From: Rhynchopus euleeides
Taxonomy: Eukaryota; Euglenozoa; Diplonemea; Diplonemida; Diplonemidae
DNA: 64,000 nt
NCBI GenBank assembly: GCA_963210315.1
Contig: OY723248.1
Coordinates: forward strand, 1,380,727-1,444,726
Direction of reading: 5' to 3'
A model generated the notes under the pieces. It was not told the origin of the DNA and did no database searches. It worked only from the letters and a program-made list of their open reading frames with translations. Shown piece after piece: positions 63,965-64,000 of this stretch (position 1 is its first letter; every line of letters starts with the position of its first letter). A program made the position numbers and the translations under genes.

Positions 63965-64000
63965 GAATAGTGCAATGGAAGGCGAAAATCGCGATTCCAC

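Overview
The window is nuclear DNA of a eukaryote, most likely a free-living protist. Several genes carry spliceosomal introns whose donors all read GTATG and whose acceptors are CAG. Exons have strongly G/C-ending codons, while the spaces between genes are full of poly-C/poly-G runs and microsatellites. Gene density is low: six clear host genes, mostly in the first 30 kb, with the rest repeats and mobile elements. A VIPER-like retroelement and pyrimidine-rich tracts ending in AG just before several start codons hint at a euglenozoan, perhaps a diplonemid, but the sequence alone does not settle the lineage.

Left part (1-30 kb). Host genes on the + strand are a PLP-dependent cysteine synthase/cystathionine beta-synthase-type enzyme (2732-4066, one intron), a secreted S10 serine carboxypeptidase (8502-10079), a small protein with a mind-bomb-type SH3-like repeat (12967-13848), a 2-oxoglutarate/Fe(II) oxygenase fused to a long Arg-Asp-rich tail (17287-19778, one intron), a QSOX-type sulfhydryl oxidase (20529-22112) and a Trf4/PAPD5-type nucleotidyltransferase that has lost two catalytic aspartates (28465-29886, two introns). 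A short hypothetical gene lies on the - strand near 4.5-5.1 kb. A block of about 0.5 kb is duplicated upstream of two unrelated genes. An 827-bp hAT-type MITE with a perfect 8-bp target duplication sits just after the carboxypeptidase. The sulfur/thiol genes (cysteine synthase-like, QSOX) share a theme but show no operon-like arrangement.

Middle (22-48 kb). This is a mobile-element zone: a 2.3-kb element with ~400-bp inverted termini made partly of a palindromic word; three end-to-end terminal-inverted-repeat elements that all meet at CTAG; a 1.9-kb element with short inverted ends; a foldback/Mutator-like element with ~690-bp arms and a perfect 9-bp target duplication; and a complete 5.2-kb tyrosine-recombinase retrotransposon (split direct repeats A1-B1A2-B2) in which Gag and recombinase are one ORF placed before RT-RNase H.

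Right part (51-64 kb). A frame-broken methyltransferase gene is followed by three satellite arrays that share a 31-bp period (about 257, 26 and 31 units). A fragment of a class III nucleotidyl cyclase domain lies between the first two. The window ends in G-rich, AT-flanked repeat DNA. Very long reading frames through the arrays are by-products of the repeat unit and are not annotated as genes.
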